A DNA stretch of 64,000 nt from Aphodovivens avicola. GTDB taxonomy: Bacteria > Actinomycetota > Coriobacteriia > Coriobacteriales > Eggerthellaceae. Location: assembly GCA_018712515.1 (NCBI GenBank), contig DVGW01000022.1, positions 62,001 through 126,000 of the forward strand, given 5' to 3'. Of the stretch, positions 52,427 to 61,149 are shown in pieces (positions within the stretch are counted from its first letter, which is position 1; the number at the start of each line of letters is the position of its first letter). Below the pieces are notes generated by a model, which had not been told where the DNA came from, ran no database searches, and worked only from the letters and a program-made list of their open reading frames with translations. A program made the position numbers and the translations under genes.

Positions 52427-52671
52427 ACCGGGAAGCGCTCGACACCGCGATCCGCGCGGCGTTCTATGCGGAGGAGACGTGGAACTTCGCGACGACCGGG
52501 AAATCGTACACGCCCGGCCACGTTTTCAAATGGGTCAACAAGGACATCATGCAGGCCATCTCCACCGCCACGGGCGCTCAGATCAGGCGCTGCGGAGAGG
52601 GGACGACGTCGACGTACGTCCTCGACTACGGAGGCTGCATCTTCCAGGCGGCGAGAGGGGAGGCGGACTGA
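52423..52671 (+). CDS. Small phage protein, unknown
   Basis: 82 aa (MNREALDTAIRAAFYAEETW; HVFKWVNKDIMQAISTATGA). No recognised domain. ATGA overlap before and TGATG overlap after place it in the early operon. Confidence 0.6.
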   Translation: MNREALDTAIRAAFYAEETWNFATTGKSYTPGHVFKWVNKDIMQAISTATGAQIRRCGEGTTSTYVLDYGGCIFQAARGEAD

Positions 52672-53306
52672 TGGGCGTGAGCGTTCTGATCCTGGGCTAC
52701 AGCGGGTCGGGCAAGTCCACCAGCCTGCGCAACTTCGAGGAGGGCGAGATCGGCATCTTCAACGTGGCGGGCAAGCCGCTGCCGTTCCGCAAGAAGCTGC
52801 CCGTCGCCAACCGCGCGGGCTACTCCACCATCATGCAGGCGCTGCCGCACGGGAAGATGCGCGCGTACGTCATAGATGATGCCAACTACCTCATGGCGTT
52901 CCAGAACTTCGCGATGGCGCGGCAGTCCGGCTACGGAAAGTTCACCGAGATGGCGGTCAACTTCGAGCAGCTTCTCGAGGCGGCGAACGCAACCGACGAC
53001 GACACTATCGTCTACTTCATGATGCACCCGGACACCGACGAGACCGGTCGTCTCAAGCCGAAGAGCATCGGCAAGATGCTCGACAACCAGCTGACCATCG
53101 AGGGCATGTTCCCCATCGTGCTGCTCGCAGAGCGCGACGAGCAGGGCTTCTGCTTCATCACGCAGAGCGACGGCACGACGCCGGTCAAGGCTCCCATGGG
53201 GATGTTCGAGCAGGCGCGAATCGACAACGACCTGAAGGCCGTTGACTCCGCGATCCGCGATTACTGGGGGCTTGCCTCGCTGACTGGCGGGGGCGGTGAC
53301 GAATGA
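52671..53306 (+). CDS. Phage P-loop ATPase (Sak4-like)
   Basis: 211 aa. Walker A GYSGSGKST close to the start and a Walker B-like VIDDANYL. Size, position before a DUF669 protein and nuclease, and lack of other domains match phage AAA ATPases of the Sak4 recombination type. Sak4 proteins help single-strand annealing with a DNA-binding partner, and the neighbour at 53537 could be that partner. Assignment to Sak4 is inferred. Confidence 0.78.
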   Translation: MGVSVLILGYSGSGKSTSLRNFEEGEIGIFNVAGKPLPFRKKLPVANRAGYSTIMQALPHGKMRAYVIDDANYLMAFQNFAMARQSGYGKFTEMAVNFEQLLEAANATDDDTIVYFMMHPDTDETGRLKPKSIGKMLDNQLTIEGMFPIVLLAERDEQGFCFITQSDGTTPVKAPMGMFEQARIDNDLKAVDSAIRDYWGLASLTGGGGDE

Positions 53307-53524
53307 GCCTGATATCCCACCGCCGCAGCGCATACGTGGACGACGACGAGCTTGAGCGCGCCGCCGGGATGTTCGAGATAGAGGCGGAGCAGGCCGACGA
53401 TCCGCAGCGCGGCTACTACGCGGGCGCGGCCTGCGCGCTGCGGCTGCTGAACGCGCACGATTTCAGAACCTGCGCCGACCTGATGGTGGCGTTCCGCCGG
53501 TCGGCGTTCGACAAGACGAGTTAG
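53303..53524 (+). CDS. Small phage protein, unknown
   Basis: 73 aa, helical (DELERAAGMFEIEAEQADDP; YAGAACALRLLNAHDFRTCA). ATGA overlap with the ATPase gene. No domain recognised. Confidence 0.6.
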   Translation: MSLISHRRSAYVDDDELERAAGMFEIEAEQADDPQRGYYAGAACALRLLNAHDFRTCADLMVAFRRSAFDKTS

Positions 53525-53536
53525 AAAGGAAACCGA

Positions 53537-54058
53537 ATGAAGCTGATCAACTGGGAAGAGGTCGAGGAGAGCAAGCCGTCGACCATGCTGGAGCCGGGCG
53601 GCTACGTCTGCCGCATCGTGGCGGTGGAGGACGTTCCGAGCAAGGAGTACCTGTGGATCGTCTACGACGTGGCCGAGGGGCCGTGCGCGGGGACGTACGC
53701 GGGCATAGGGCCCTCCGACGACTGGAAGCACCGCTTCACGCGCAGCTACAAGGACACGGCGCGAGGCATGTTCAAGGCGTTCGTGAACCGCGTGGAGGAG
53801 TCCAATCCCGGTTTCAAATGGGACGGCAGCGACGAGCGGCAGTTCGTCGGCAAGCTCGTCGGCCTGGTGTTCCAGAAGGAGCAGTACACCAACGACAAGG
53901 GCGACGACAAGGAGCGCACCGTCGTGGTCGGAGTGGAGAGCGCCGACGACATCCGAAAGGACGACTACTACATGCCTGAGCCGAAGGATCGCCGCACGAA
54001 GGTCGCGGCTGCTCCGGCGTCGCAGTCCGGTCCTTACGACGACATCCCGTTCCTGTAA
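53537..54058 (+). CDS. DUF669-family phage protein (SSB-like tail)
   Basis: 173 aa. DUF669 pattern (INWEEVEESKPSTMLEPGGY; SYKDTARGMFKAFVNRVEES; FVGKLVGLVFQKEQY). It ends YDDIPFL, close to the DDDIPF tip with which single-strand-binding proteins recruit repair and replication partners. Probably binds single-stranded DNA with the adjacent ATPase and nuclease. AGAAAGGAAA precedes ATG 53537. Confidence 0.82.
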   Translation: MKLINWEEVEESKPSTMLEPGGYVCRIVAVEDVPSKEYLWIVYDVAEGPCAGTYAGIGPSDDWKHRFTRSYKDTARGMFKAFVNRVEESNPGFKWDGSDERQFVGKLVGLVFQKEQYTNDKGDDKERTVVVGVESADDIRKDDYYMPEPKDRRTKVAAAPASQSGPYDDIPFL

Positions 54059-54070
54059 TCGAGGCCTGCC

Positions 54071-54568
54071 ATGGGGTTGGTCATAGTGGAAGACACGAGG
54101 CAGCAGCTCCACGGCGGTGACAAGCACTCCACCAAGCACGGGCACTGGGCGGCGGAGGGCGTTGCGCTGATACGCAGCAAGCTGGCGTTCGGCGACTACG
54201 CGCTGCCGCCCGTCGTGTCCGTGGACACCAAGGCCAGCATCCAGGAGCTGGCCTCCAACGTGTTCAACGAGCACGAGCGGTTCCGCCGGGAGCTGGTCGC
54301 CGCGCGAGACGCCGGATGCCTGCTTGTCGTGCTGACCGAGAACGTCCACGGCATCGCGTCGCTTGCCGATCTGGCTGCGTGGAGGGAGCCTGCCGCAGAG
54401 TTCGCGCGGCGCAGGCACGCGCAGCGGCGCATCGAGGGGAGCAGGCTCGCGAAGGCGTGCGCGACTATGCAGAAGAAGTACGGAGCACGGTTCGAGTTCT
54501 GCGCGCCGGACGAATCGGCGCAGCGAATCGTCGAGATACTGATCAACGAGGGGAGGGGGCATGGCTGA
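54071..54568 (+). CDS. ERCC4-domain nuclease
   Basis: 165 aa. XPF/ERCC4 core: IVEDTRQQ at the start, LAFGDYALPPVVSVDTKASI (the GD...ERK-like metal region, with K in DTKAS), and a helical C-terminus. Probably cuts branched DNA during replication or recombination. The stop overlaps the primase start by 8 bases. Confidence 0.82.
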   Translation: MGLVIVEDTRQQLHGGDKHSTKHGHWAAEGVALIRSKLAFGDYALPPVVSVDTKASIQELASNVFNEHERFRRELVAARDAGCLLVVLTENVHGIASLADLAAWREPAAEFARRRHAQRRIEGSRLAKACATMQKKYGARFEFCAPDESAQRIVEILINEGRGHG

Positions 54569-56623
54569 CATGCTTGCTGCGGCGCAGGCGTACGCGGCGC
54601 ACGGCCTGGCCGTGTTCCCGCTGGTGCCGCGGAAGAAGGAGCCTGCGTGCGCCCATGGGGTGAAGGACGCGACCACCGACTCAGCCGAGATAGCCGAGGC
54701 GTGGAGGGCGCATCCCGACATGAACGTGGCGATAGCCTGCGGCGCCCCGTCCGGCGGCTTGCTGGTCATCGACATCGACGTTGACGGCGAGACGGGCAAG
54801 GACGGCATGGAGCACCTGCTGGCATGGGAGCGCAGGCACGGCGAGCTTCCGGAGACCGCCAGCGTGGTCACCGGGCGCGGCGGCATGCACCTGTACTACC
54901 GCGTGGACGGCGCCGTGCGCAACAGCGTCAACGAGGAGATTGGCATCGACATCCGCGGCGACGGCGGGTACGTAATGGCGCCGCCGAGCATACATCCCAA
55001 CGGGCGGCGCGTGGAGTGGGAGAACGACCCGGAGGAGTTCGGGATCGCGGACGCCGACGAGAACGTCCTGGCGTTCGTGGAGAGCGTGCGCCCGTCTGGG
55101 TTCGGGGAGCGCCGGAAGAAGGTCGACATAACGAAGCGGCACCATCAGGGGGCAGGAACAAGGCGCTGTTCCAGGCGCTTTGCTCGGCTCGATCCGCAGG
55201 CTTCAACGATGCGGCGATGGAGGCGTTCGCGGACACCTACAACCGCATGCAGCTCGACCCTCCGCTGCCGGGCGACGAGGTGCGCAGGACGCTCGACAGC
55301 GTGCTGATGTACGAGCCTGGCAACAAGGAGGTGGAGGATTCGAAGCCGCCTTCGACAAGGGGACGGCGAGGACCCGCCTTCAAGCACAACGAATGCGCCA
55401 GAGCGCTCATGGACGAGCACGGCGCATGCTTCATCGACGGCATGCCGGCGATCCGGCACAACGGTCGATACGAGGTCGGATGGCGCGCCGTGGACGACGC
55501 GATCATATCCATGCACGACGATGTGCCGAAATCCAAGCAGAACGAAGTCCACCACTATCTGACGGTCAAGGCGCCGCGCGTCGAGCAGTCGCGCCCGACG
55601 CTGGTGGCGTTCGAGAACGGCGTGCTCGACGTGGAGACCATGGAGCTTCGGGGCTACCGCGACGACGACGTGATACCGAACGTGGTGCCGCATGACTGGA
55701 ATCCGGACGCGTCGTGCGGCGCGGTGGACGCCGTGCTTGAGAAGATGGCGTGCGGCGACGTGGGGATGCAGCTCAACCTCACCGAGGTCGTCGGGCTGTG
55801 CATGTACCGGAACAACCGGCACTATCCGATATGCCCCGTGCTGCTGGGCGAGGGGTCGAACGGCAAGTCGACCTACATCTCGATGCTGCGGAACGTCGTT
55901 GGCCGCGAGAACGCCAGCGCGCTGCAGCCGCGAGAGATCGGCGCGAGGTTCCAGGCGGCGATGCTGCTGGGGAAGCTCGCTAACCTCGGAGACGACATCT
56001 CAAACGACTACCTTGATGGCGACTCGTGCGCCGTCATCAAGAAGGTCGCGACGGGCGACGACCTGTACACCGACGTGAAGGGCGGGGAGGGTTTCAGCTT
56101 CACGCCGTACTGCACGATGGTGTTCAGCGCCAACAAGTTCCCGCGCCTGGGGGACGCGTCGGACGGCATGATGCGCCGGCTCTTCCCCATGCAGTTCAAC
56201 GCCAGGTTCACGGCGGACGATCCGGACTACGACCCGATGATCGGCGAGAAGCTGTCGACAGACGAGGCCGCCGAGTACCTGTGCAAGATCGGCGTCGAGG
56301 GACTCCGGCGCGTCATATCGCAGGGCGGCATGACGCCGAACGAGGCAAGCAAGACGATTCGCCACGACATACAGGTCAGCAACGACACGGTGCTCGCGTG
56401 GATAGACGACGCCGGAACCGAGCCGGAAGACGTGATCGGGAAGACCAAGGACGAGTGCTATGCGGACTACCGATCGTGGTGCGAATCCAACGGAGTGCAG
56501 CCGGTTTCGGCGAGAAAAATGAGTGGCACATTTCTGGCACATTGGCACATTTCACTCGCCCGAATTGTGCACAAGGAGTTTTCAGACGGAAGAAAGACGG
56601 TGAGGGTGTATGAGCGACTATGA
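54561..56623 (+). CDS. Bifunctional primase-polymerase/D5-like helicase, interrupted by one frameshift
   Basis: About 688 aa if joined. Residues 1-190 are an archaeo-eukaryotic primase domain (HGLAVFPLVPRKKEPACAHG, LVIDIDVDGE, GRGGMHLYYR). The rest is a D5_N/SF3-type helicase: Walker A LLGEGSNGKST, LANLGDDIS, VFSANKFPRL. The primase frame leaves the helicase frame at a run of five G (55148-55152). Reading that run one base back gives HHQGGRNKALFQALC, exactly the usual linker. So either one G is missing or a -1 shift occurs. After the shift the frame is open for 490 codons. Primes and unwinds element DNA. Confidence 0.85.
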
Positions 56624-56763
56624 CGTTCTGTGCCATTGTGCCGCATTTGTGCCGCATTTGTGCCAGCGCATAACTCCTGGTCAAACGCGGTTTGGCACAT
56701 TGGCACATTTCGTAGGGGGCTTCTACCTCAAATTAAAGGAAATAAAAAATATAAATAAATATA
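56524..56763. other. Iteron-like repeats with AT-rich stretch, candidate replication origin
   Basis: TGGCACATT(T/G) occurs at 56524, 56535, 56543, 56693 and 56701. In between, 56630-56664 has three spaced GTGCC units in the opposite sense (GCATTTGTGCC repeats). An A/T-only-like stretch (56730-56763) follows. The first three copies are inside the end of the primase-helicase coding region. Position after the replication gene fits a replication origin. Confidence 0.6.
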
Positions 56764-56846
56764 CGGGTACGCGCGCGCGCGAGTGTGCCGTGCCATTTCC
56801 CTACCGTGACGGTGGAGTTTACGGGGCGCGGGGGTTGGGGCGATGA
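56610..56846 (+). CDS. Doubtful small gene across the iteron region
   Basis: 78 codons from ATG 56610. It overlaps the helicase end by 14 bases and its stop overlaps the next start (ATGA), which is how real genes here are arranged. The protein (HFVGGFYLKLKEIKNINKYT) follows the DNA repeats and shows no domain, so coding is uncertain. Confidence 0.3.
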   Translation: MSDYDVLCHCAAFVPHLCQRITPGQTRFGTLAHFVGGFYLKLKEIKNINKYTGTRARECAVPFPYRDGGVYGARGLGR

Positions 56847-57166
56847 GGCTCTACGTCATAGGCCCCGTGTCCGGCTTCCCGGCGAACAACCGGCCCGCGT
56901 TCGAGCGCGCCGCACGGCAGCTCCACCGCGCGCTCGGATGCGCCGTGGAGATACCGCACGACACGGTGCCGTCGGACGCGGACTGGAATACCGCCATGCG
57001 GCTGTCGATCGCCGCCATGGTGCGCTGCGACGGCGTGGCGCTGCTCGAAGGCTGGCAGTGGAGCCAGGGAGCGAGGATAGAGCGCAAGCTGGCGGTGGAC
57101 ATCGGCATCCAGACCGGCAGCGTGCCGTGGTGGGAGGCGACGGGGGGTGCGTCGCATGGGCGGTAA
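56843..57166 (+). CDS. DUF4406-family protein
   Basis: 107 aa. MRLYVIGPVSGFPANNRPAF, then SIAAMVRCDGVALLEGWQWS and GARIERKLAVDIGIQ: the nucleoside 2-deoxyribosyltransferase-like DUF4406 pattern common in phages. May alter nucleotides; activity unproven. Overlaps the next gene by 11 bases. Confidence 0.85.
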   Translation: MRLYVIGPVSGFPANNRPAFERAARQLHRALGCAVEIPHDTVPSDADWNTAMRLSIAAMVRCDGVALLEGWQWSQGARIERKLAVDIGIQTGSVPWWEATGGASHGR

Positions 57167-57377
57167 CTATCCGCTCGGCACCTACGAATGCGATCCCCGC
57201 GCCCCGTGGAACCGCGCCGAGCCGTGGGAGATGGAGGCGTGCCGCACGTGCCGGTGGCTGCGCGAGGCCGAGGTGTTCGGCAGGCGCTGCATGGTGTGCG
57301 CCGACCCGGAGTCGCCGCTCGTGTTCAACGTGGAGCCGAGAAGCGCGGCGTGCGAGAACTGGGAAGCGTGCTTCTGA
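57156..57377 (+). CDS. Small Cys-containing phage protein
   Basis: 73 aa. Four-Cys arrangement ACRTCRWLREAEVFGRRCMV and CADPESP plus ACENWEACF suggests a small metal site. No family recognised. ATG 57156 preferred; GTG 57147 possible. Confidence 0.6.
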   Translation: MGGNYPLGTYECDPRAPWNRAEPWEMEACRTCRWLREAEVFGRRCMVCADPESPLVFNVEPRSAACENWEACF

Positions 57378-57500
57378 CGGCCTGAGACGGCCATGACGGC
57401 GCGATCGCGTCGAAAACGATAACTTACCCATGAAATACGACAATGCCCCTATGACGAGCGCTCAGCAAGCCGCAGGGGGGCCGATAGGAGGTGGAGTGAC

Positions 57501-57929
57501 ATGCCGATCGCCTACGGGATGGTAGGGGGAGTCAAGCACCCTGACAACGCGCCCGCCGCGCCGACGGAGGAAAACCCGCCGAAGGACAAAGGACCGGTCG
57601 CGAAGCCCGTCGAGATCGCGCCGGTCTCTACCGCATGCCCGTCGTGCGGCGTCCTGACGGCGCACGGCAAGATCAAGGACGGCATGTGCCGCGAGTGCCA
57701 ATACGAGGCGCTGCTGCCAATCCACGCCCGCAACATGCGCCGCGCATGGAGGCGCGACGGGCGGAGGATGAAGGACGTGGCGGTCAAGCTGCACATCAAG
57801 CCGTCCGCGCTGTCGAACTACATGACCGGGCGCGTCTCGCCGACGCTGACGGTGTTCTCGGCGATCTGCCGTGAGCTTGGCGTCACGCCTAACGACGTGC
57901 TGGGATTCGAGAGCAAGGAGAAAAAATGA
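57501..57929 (+). CDS. Zinc-ribbon and helix-turn-helix protein
   Basis: 142 aa. A Pro-rich start, one zinc ribbon (CPSCGVLTAHGKIKDGMCRE), then an XRE-like HTH (VAVKLHIKPSALSNYMTGRV, SPTLTVFSAICRELGVTPND). GGAGGTGGAG lies before ATG 57501. Stop overlaps the next start by 4 bases. Possible regulator of the following genes. Confidence 0.75.
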   Translation: MPIAYGMVGGVKHPDNAPAAPTEENPPKDKGPVAKPVEIAPVSTACPSCGVLTAHGKIKDGMCRECQYEALLPIHARNMRRAWRRDGRRMKDVAVKLHIKPSALSNYMTGRVSPTLTVFSAICRELGVTPNDVLGFESKEKK

Positions 57930-59221
57930 CGGGATTGATGAGAGAGATGACGGGACTGGAGAGGCTGCGCAACGTAGCGAACGCCATGAGGGGCTACACC
58001 GTCCATGGCGGCGGCCCGCTTGATTTGGAGCTGATGGGAATCGCAGATCGGATCGAGCGGGAGCACCTGCGCGAGGTGGACGACATCTCCGGGCGGGACG
58101 CCGACGCGATCGCCTGGGTGGAGTCCCACGGCGGGGTCAAGGAGTGCGACCGCAAGGTCGAGGCGTCCATGGAGGTCGGCGACAAGTACACGCTCCTCCG
58201 CATGGAGCTGGGCAAGATGCTCGGCTACGACCTGATGGGCCAGTTCGACGCCTCCGACGAGGAGCTGGTGGAGAAGGTCGGGAAGCGCCTCATGCCCGAG
58301 GGCATGGAATGGCCCTGCTACGAGGATGGGGAGCCGGTGCGCATCGGAGACGAGTTCGAGTGCTGGTGCGGAGAGACTCACACCGTGGGCAGCGTCACCA
58401 TCAGGGAGGGGCGCTCCACGCTCAACGAGAGTCAGCCGCATTCGTTCGTCGTGAGCGATGGCCCGTTCACCGCACACGGAAAGCGCGTCAAGCGCCCCGC
58501 GCCCAAGGTGTACGACGCAGACGGTGTTGAGATTCGCGTGGGGGACACGGTTTACGCACCGCAGTATTGCGACGTCCGATGTACCGTCATGGAGATCGAC
58601 TTCGAAACCTACGGATACCTAGTTGAGGTTGAGAACGAGGGCGGGAAAAAGTTCAGGGAGACGCCCGACGTTTTCACCCACCAGCGCCCCGTGCTGGACG
58701 CCGACGGCGTGCCCATCCGCGAGGGCGATACGGTCTACAGCATCGAGACGGGGGAACCCGTGACCGTCAATTGCGTAGATGGCGACAACCCGTGGTTCGG
58801 AACCACGGCTGGCACGATACGGCACTGCTCAAAGTTCACCCACCGCGCCCCCGTCTTCGCGGCGGACGGCAAGCCGCTGCGCGTGGGGGAGACGGTGTTT
58901 ACGGTCAACTTGGGAATTGAAGGCGTTGTCGAACGCATCGAGCGCCAAGAGTATGACACGATCGTCCATGTTCGATTCATTGGCGACAACGATTGCGCAA
59001 TGAGGGAACCGAGTGATATTACCCACGAGCGCGACAGTTGGGAGCGGCTGGAGGATGACGCCGATGCGCTCTTGAAGGCGGAATCCAATGGCAAGGGAAG
59101 CTACAACGCCGCGAACGACTACTGCAACGCCCACGGGCTCGGCACCGACGGCACCGTCTGGGTGCTCATGGCCCGCGACCTCGTGCGCCGCGCGAAGAAG
59201 CTGGCGGAGCGTGGTGCGTGA
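57926..59221 (+). CDS. Phage protein with ~75-residue internal repeats
   Basis: 431 aa. Helical start (MREMTGLERLRNVANAMRGY), then an acidic middle, then repeats keyed by DADGVEIRVGDTVYAPQ, DADGVPIREGDTVYSIE and AADGKPLRVGETVFTVN at about 70-75-residue steps, each a small beta-barrel-like unit ending in a (F/I)THxR-type strand. An earlier unit (EDGEPVRIGDEFECWCGE) also fits. Similar repeat proteins are common in prophages of this bacterial group; function unknown. Confidence 0.72.
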   Translation: MTGLMREMTGLERLRNVANAMRGYTVHGGGPLDLELMGIADRIEREHLREVDDISGRDADAIAWVESHGGVKECDRKVEASMEVGDKYTLLRMELGKMLGYDLMGQFDASDEELVEKVGKRLMPEGMEWPCYEDGEPVRIGDEFECWCGETHTVGSVTIREGRSTLNESQPHSFVVSDGPFTAHGKRVKRPAPKVYDADGVEIRVGDTVYAPQYCDVRCTVMEIDFETYGYLVEVENEGGKKFRETPDVFTHQRPVLDADGVPIREGDTVYSIETGEPVTVNCVDGDNPWFGTTAGTIRHCSKFTHRAPVFAADGKPLRVGETVFTVNLGIEGVVERIERQEYDTIVHVRFIGDNDCAMREPSDITHERDSWERLEDDADALLKAESNGKGSYNAANDYCNAHGLGTDGTVWVLMARDLVRRAKKLAERGA

Positions 59222-59430
59222 TGTGCGAGTTCTGCGACGCGCGGCTCTACAAGCTCGGCAGAGCTGCGGTGCACGACACGTTCTTACACGCTGCTAGCCT
59301 GCGTATTAAGCACGCCGGACGGTCGAAATGGGATCTTCTTGTCTTCGACCCTCATGGTTGCCCATTGGCAGTTTTCCCGGTTCTGCATTGCCCCATGTGC
59401 GGGCGGAAGCTCGAGAAGGTGGAGCGATGA
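59221..59430 (+). CDS. Small zinc-finger-like phage protein
   Basis: 69 aa. Two Cys pairs, CEFCDARL at the start and CPMCGRKL at the end, around a beta-rich middle (WDLLVFDPHGCPLAVFPVLH). Overlaps both neighbours (TGATG and ATGA). Unknown role. Confidence 0.65.
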   Translation: MCEFCDARLYKLGRAAVHDTFLHAASLRIKHAGRSKWDLLVFDPHGCPLAVFPVLHCPMCGRKLEKVER

Positions 59431-60581
59431 AGTACGCGAGCCTTTTCAGCGGCATAGAGGCGGCGAGCGTGGCGTGGGAGCCGCTCGGATGGGAACCTCT
59501 TGCTTTCTCCGAGATCGACCCGTTCTGTTGCGCCGTGCTGGCAGAGAGGTTCCAACACGTGCCTAATCTCGGGGACGTATCGAATATTGATTGGAAGAAA
59601 GCGGTGAGGAAACATGGAAAGCCAGATCTCGTTGTCGGCGGAAGCCCGTGCCAGAGCTTCAGCGTCGCTGGGAAAAGAGAAGGGTTCTCCGGAGCAAGCG
59701 GCCTCATGTGGGAGTACGTTCGAGCAGTTCGCGACGTCAAGCCTGATTGGGTTGTTTGGGAGAACGTCCCGGGAGCGCTCTCGAGCTCGCATGGGGAGGA
59801 TTTCAGATGCCTGCTCGAGGCCCTGGATGCGCTCGGGTACGGTCTGGCATGGAGGGTACTCGACGCGCAGTTCTTCGGCGTGGCCCAGCGGCGCGAGCGT
59901 CTCTTCCTTGTCGGACGCCTTGGAGACCCGGACGGTCCCTGCAAGGTACTTTTTGAGCCCGAGAGCCTGCGATGGGATCATCCGTCGAGCCGAGAGAAGA
60001 GGGAAGAACTTGCCTCCCGAACTGCATCAGGCGTTGTGCGACCAGATGGGAAACTTAATCGATCAGGCCAGCAGGTGATATGCCTTACCGATACCCAGGC
60101 CGGGGCGCACGTATCTGGGGAGCTGTGCGGGACATTAACGGCTCACGCATCGAAAGATGCACCTGTCGTAAGCCAGTATGGCGAAGTGGCAGGCACGCTA
60201 ACAGCGAGATTCGATTCGAGCCCATGCGTCGACAGAGGTCAGACGATTGTAGTCATGCCGTTCGATACGACGGCGATAACAAGCCCTGCGAATGGGTCGA
60301 ATCCCAGATTCGGGGATCCTAACTCAACGCTCTGCGCGTCAAAGCACACTCCGACAGTTGTGATTCGAAACGGGATTAGTCAGACCGTGCGCAGGCTCAC
60401 TCCGCGCGAATGCGAGCGTTTGCAGGGGTTCCCAGACGACTGGACCCGCGTGCCTTACCGGGGCAAACCGACCGAGGAGTGCCCCGACACCCCCAGGTAC
60501 AAGGCGATAGGCAACTCGATGGCGGTCCCCGTCATGCGGTGGATCGGCGAGCGCATTGAGGCGGCGGAGAGGGGCGAGTGA
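59427..60581 (+). CDS. DNA (cytosine-5-)-methyltransferase
   Basis: 384 aa. Motif I FSGIEAASVAWEPLGW, catalytic motif IV GSPCQSFSVAGKREG, motif VI ENVPG, motif VIII QRRERLFLVG, motifs IX/X RLTPRECERLQGFPDDW and YKAIGNSMAVPVMRWI. No restriction enzyme gene accompanies it, so it is an orphan enzyme, likely protecting element DNA from host restriction. The target sequence cannot be read from the protein. Confidence 0.95.
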   Translation: MKYASLFSGIEAASVAWEPLGWEPLAFSEIDPFCCAVLAERFQHVPNLGDVSNIDWKKAVRKHGKPDLVVGGSPCQSFSVAGKREGFSGASGLMWEYVRAVRDVKPDWVVWENVPGALSSSHGEDFRCLLEALDALGYGLAWRVLDAQFFGVAQRRERLFLVGRLGDPDGPCKVLFEPESLRWDHPSSREKREELASRTASGVVRPDGKLNRSGQQVICLTDTQAGAHVSGELCGTLTAHASKDAPVVSQYGEVAGTLTARFDSSPCVDRGQTIVVMPFDTTAITSPANGSNPRFGDPNSTLCASKHTPTVVIRNGISQTVRRLTPRECERLQGFPDDWTRVPYRGKPTEECPDTPRYKAIGNSMAVPVMRWIGERIEAAERGE

Positions 60582-60919
60582 TGGACGACTACCTGATGCC
60601 GGGAATCCCCCGGAACATCGCTGAGAACCCCGACATGGAGACGGTTGAGCTCATCCGCGCGAGCATCACCGAGGACAGCTGCCAGGTGGTCGATAGCGAC
60701 ATGCTGCTTCCCTGCCCGTTCTGCGGCGGGAAGCCGTACATCCAGGTGCACGAGCTGTCCGAGACGTGCGTCGAGTCGCGCGTCATCTGCCGGGGATGCC
60801 ACGTCTCCACTTCGCGCGATTGCCAAAGCTGGCGCGTGTGGTGCGGGGACGACGACGTGACGCGGACGCTCGCCATAGGGCGGGCGATAAGCGGTTGGAA
60901 CAGGAGGGTGTTGCCATGA
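60581..60919 (+). CDS. Lar-like restriction alleviation protein
   Basis: 112 aa. LLPCPFCGGKPYIQVHELSE, then VICRGCHVSTSRDCQSW and AIGRAISGWNRR: the zinc-ribbon Lar pattern. Lar proteins of Rac-type prophages modulate type I restriction-modification. Directly after the methyltransferase (TGATG). Confidence 0.82.
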   Translation: MDDYLMPGIPRNIAENPDMETVELIRASITEDSCQVVDSDMLLPCPFCGGKPYIQVHELSETCVESRVICRGCHVSTSRDCQSWRVWCGDDDVTRTLAIGRAISGWNRRVLP

Positions 60920-61149
60920 AGGAGCTGAAACCCTGCCCGTTCTGCGGCACGAGGCTATCGAGGAGGAACGCGTTCGCCGGAGGCGCGCCGAGGAACGCCA
61001 GGCCCGTCAGATGCGTGGACACCGGCGAGGTGTACGAGTCCCAGTCGGCCGCCGCGATCGCGCACGGCGTCGCCCAGACCACAATATCGGCGTGCTGCCG
61101 AGGGAAGGTCGAGCGCCTGAAAAGCGGCATGAGATTCGAGTTCGCATGA
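60916..61149 (+). CDS. Lar-like zinc start fused to a NUMOD1-like DNA-binding domain
   Basis: 77 aa. KELKPCPFCGTRL is a Lar-type beginning, but the second half (VRCVDTGEVYESQSAAAIAH, GVAQTTISACCRGKVERLKS) looks like the NUMOD1 helix-turn-helix of homing endonucleases. The second Lar ribbon is missing. ATGA overlaps on both sides. Confidence 0.7.
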   Translation: MKELKPCPFCGTRLSRRNAFAGGAPRNARPVRCVDTGEVYESQSAAAIAHGVAQTTISACCRGKVERLKSGMRFEFA

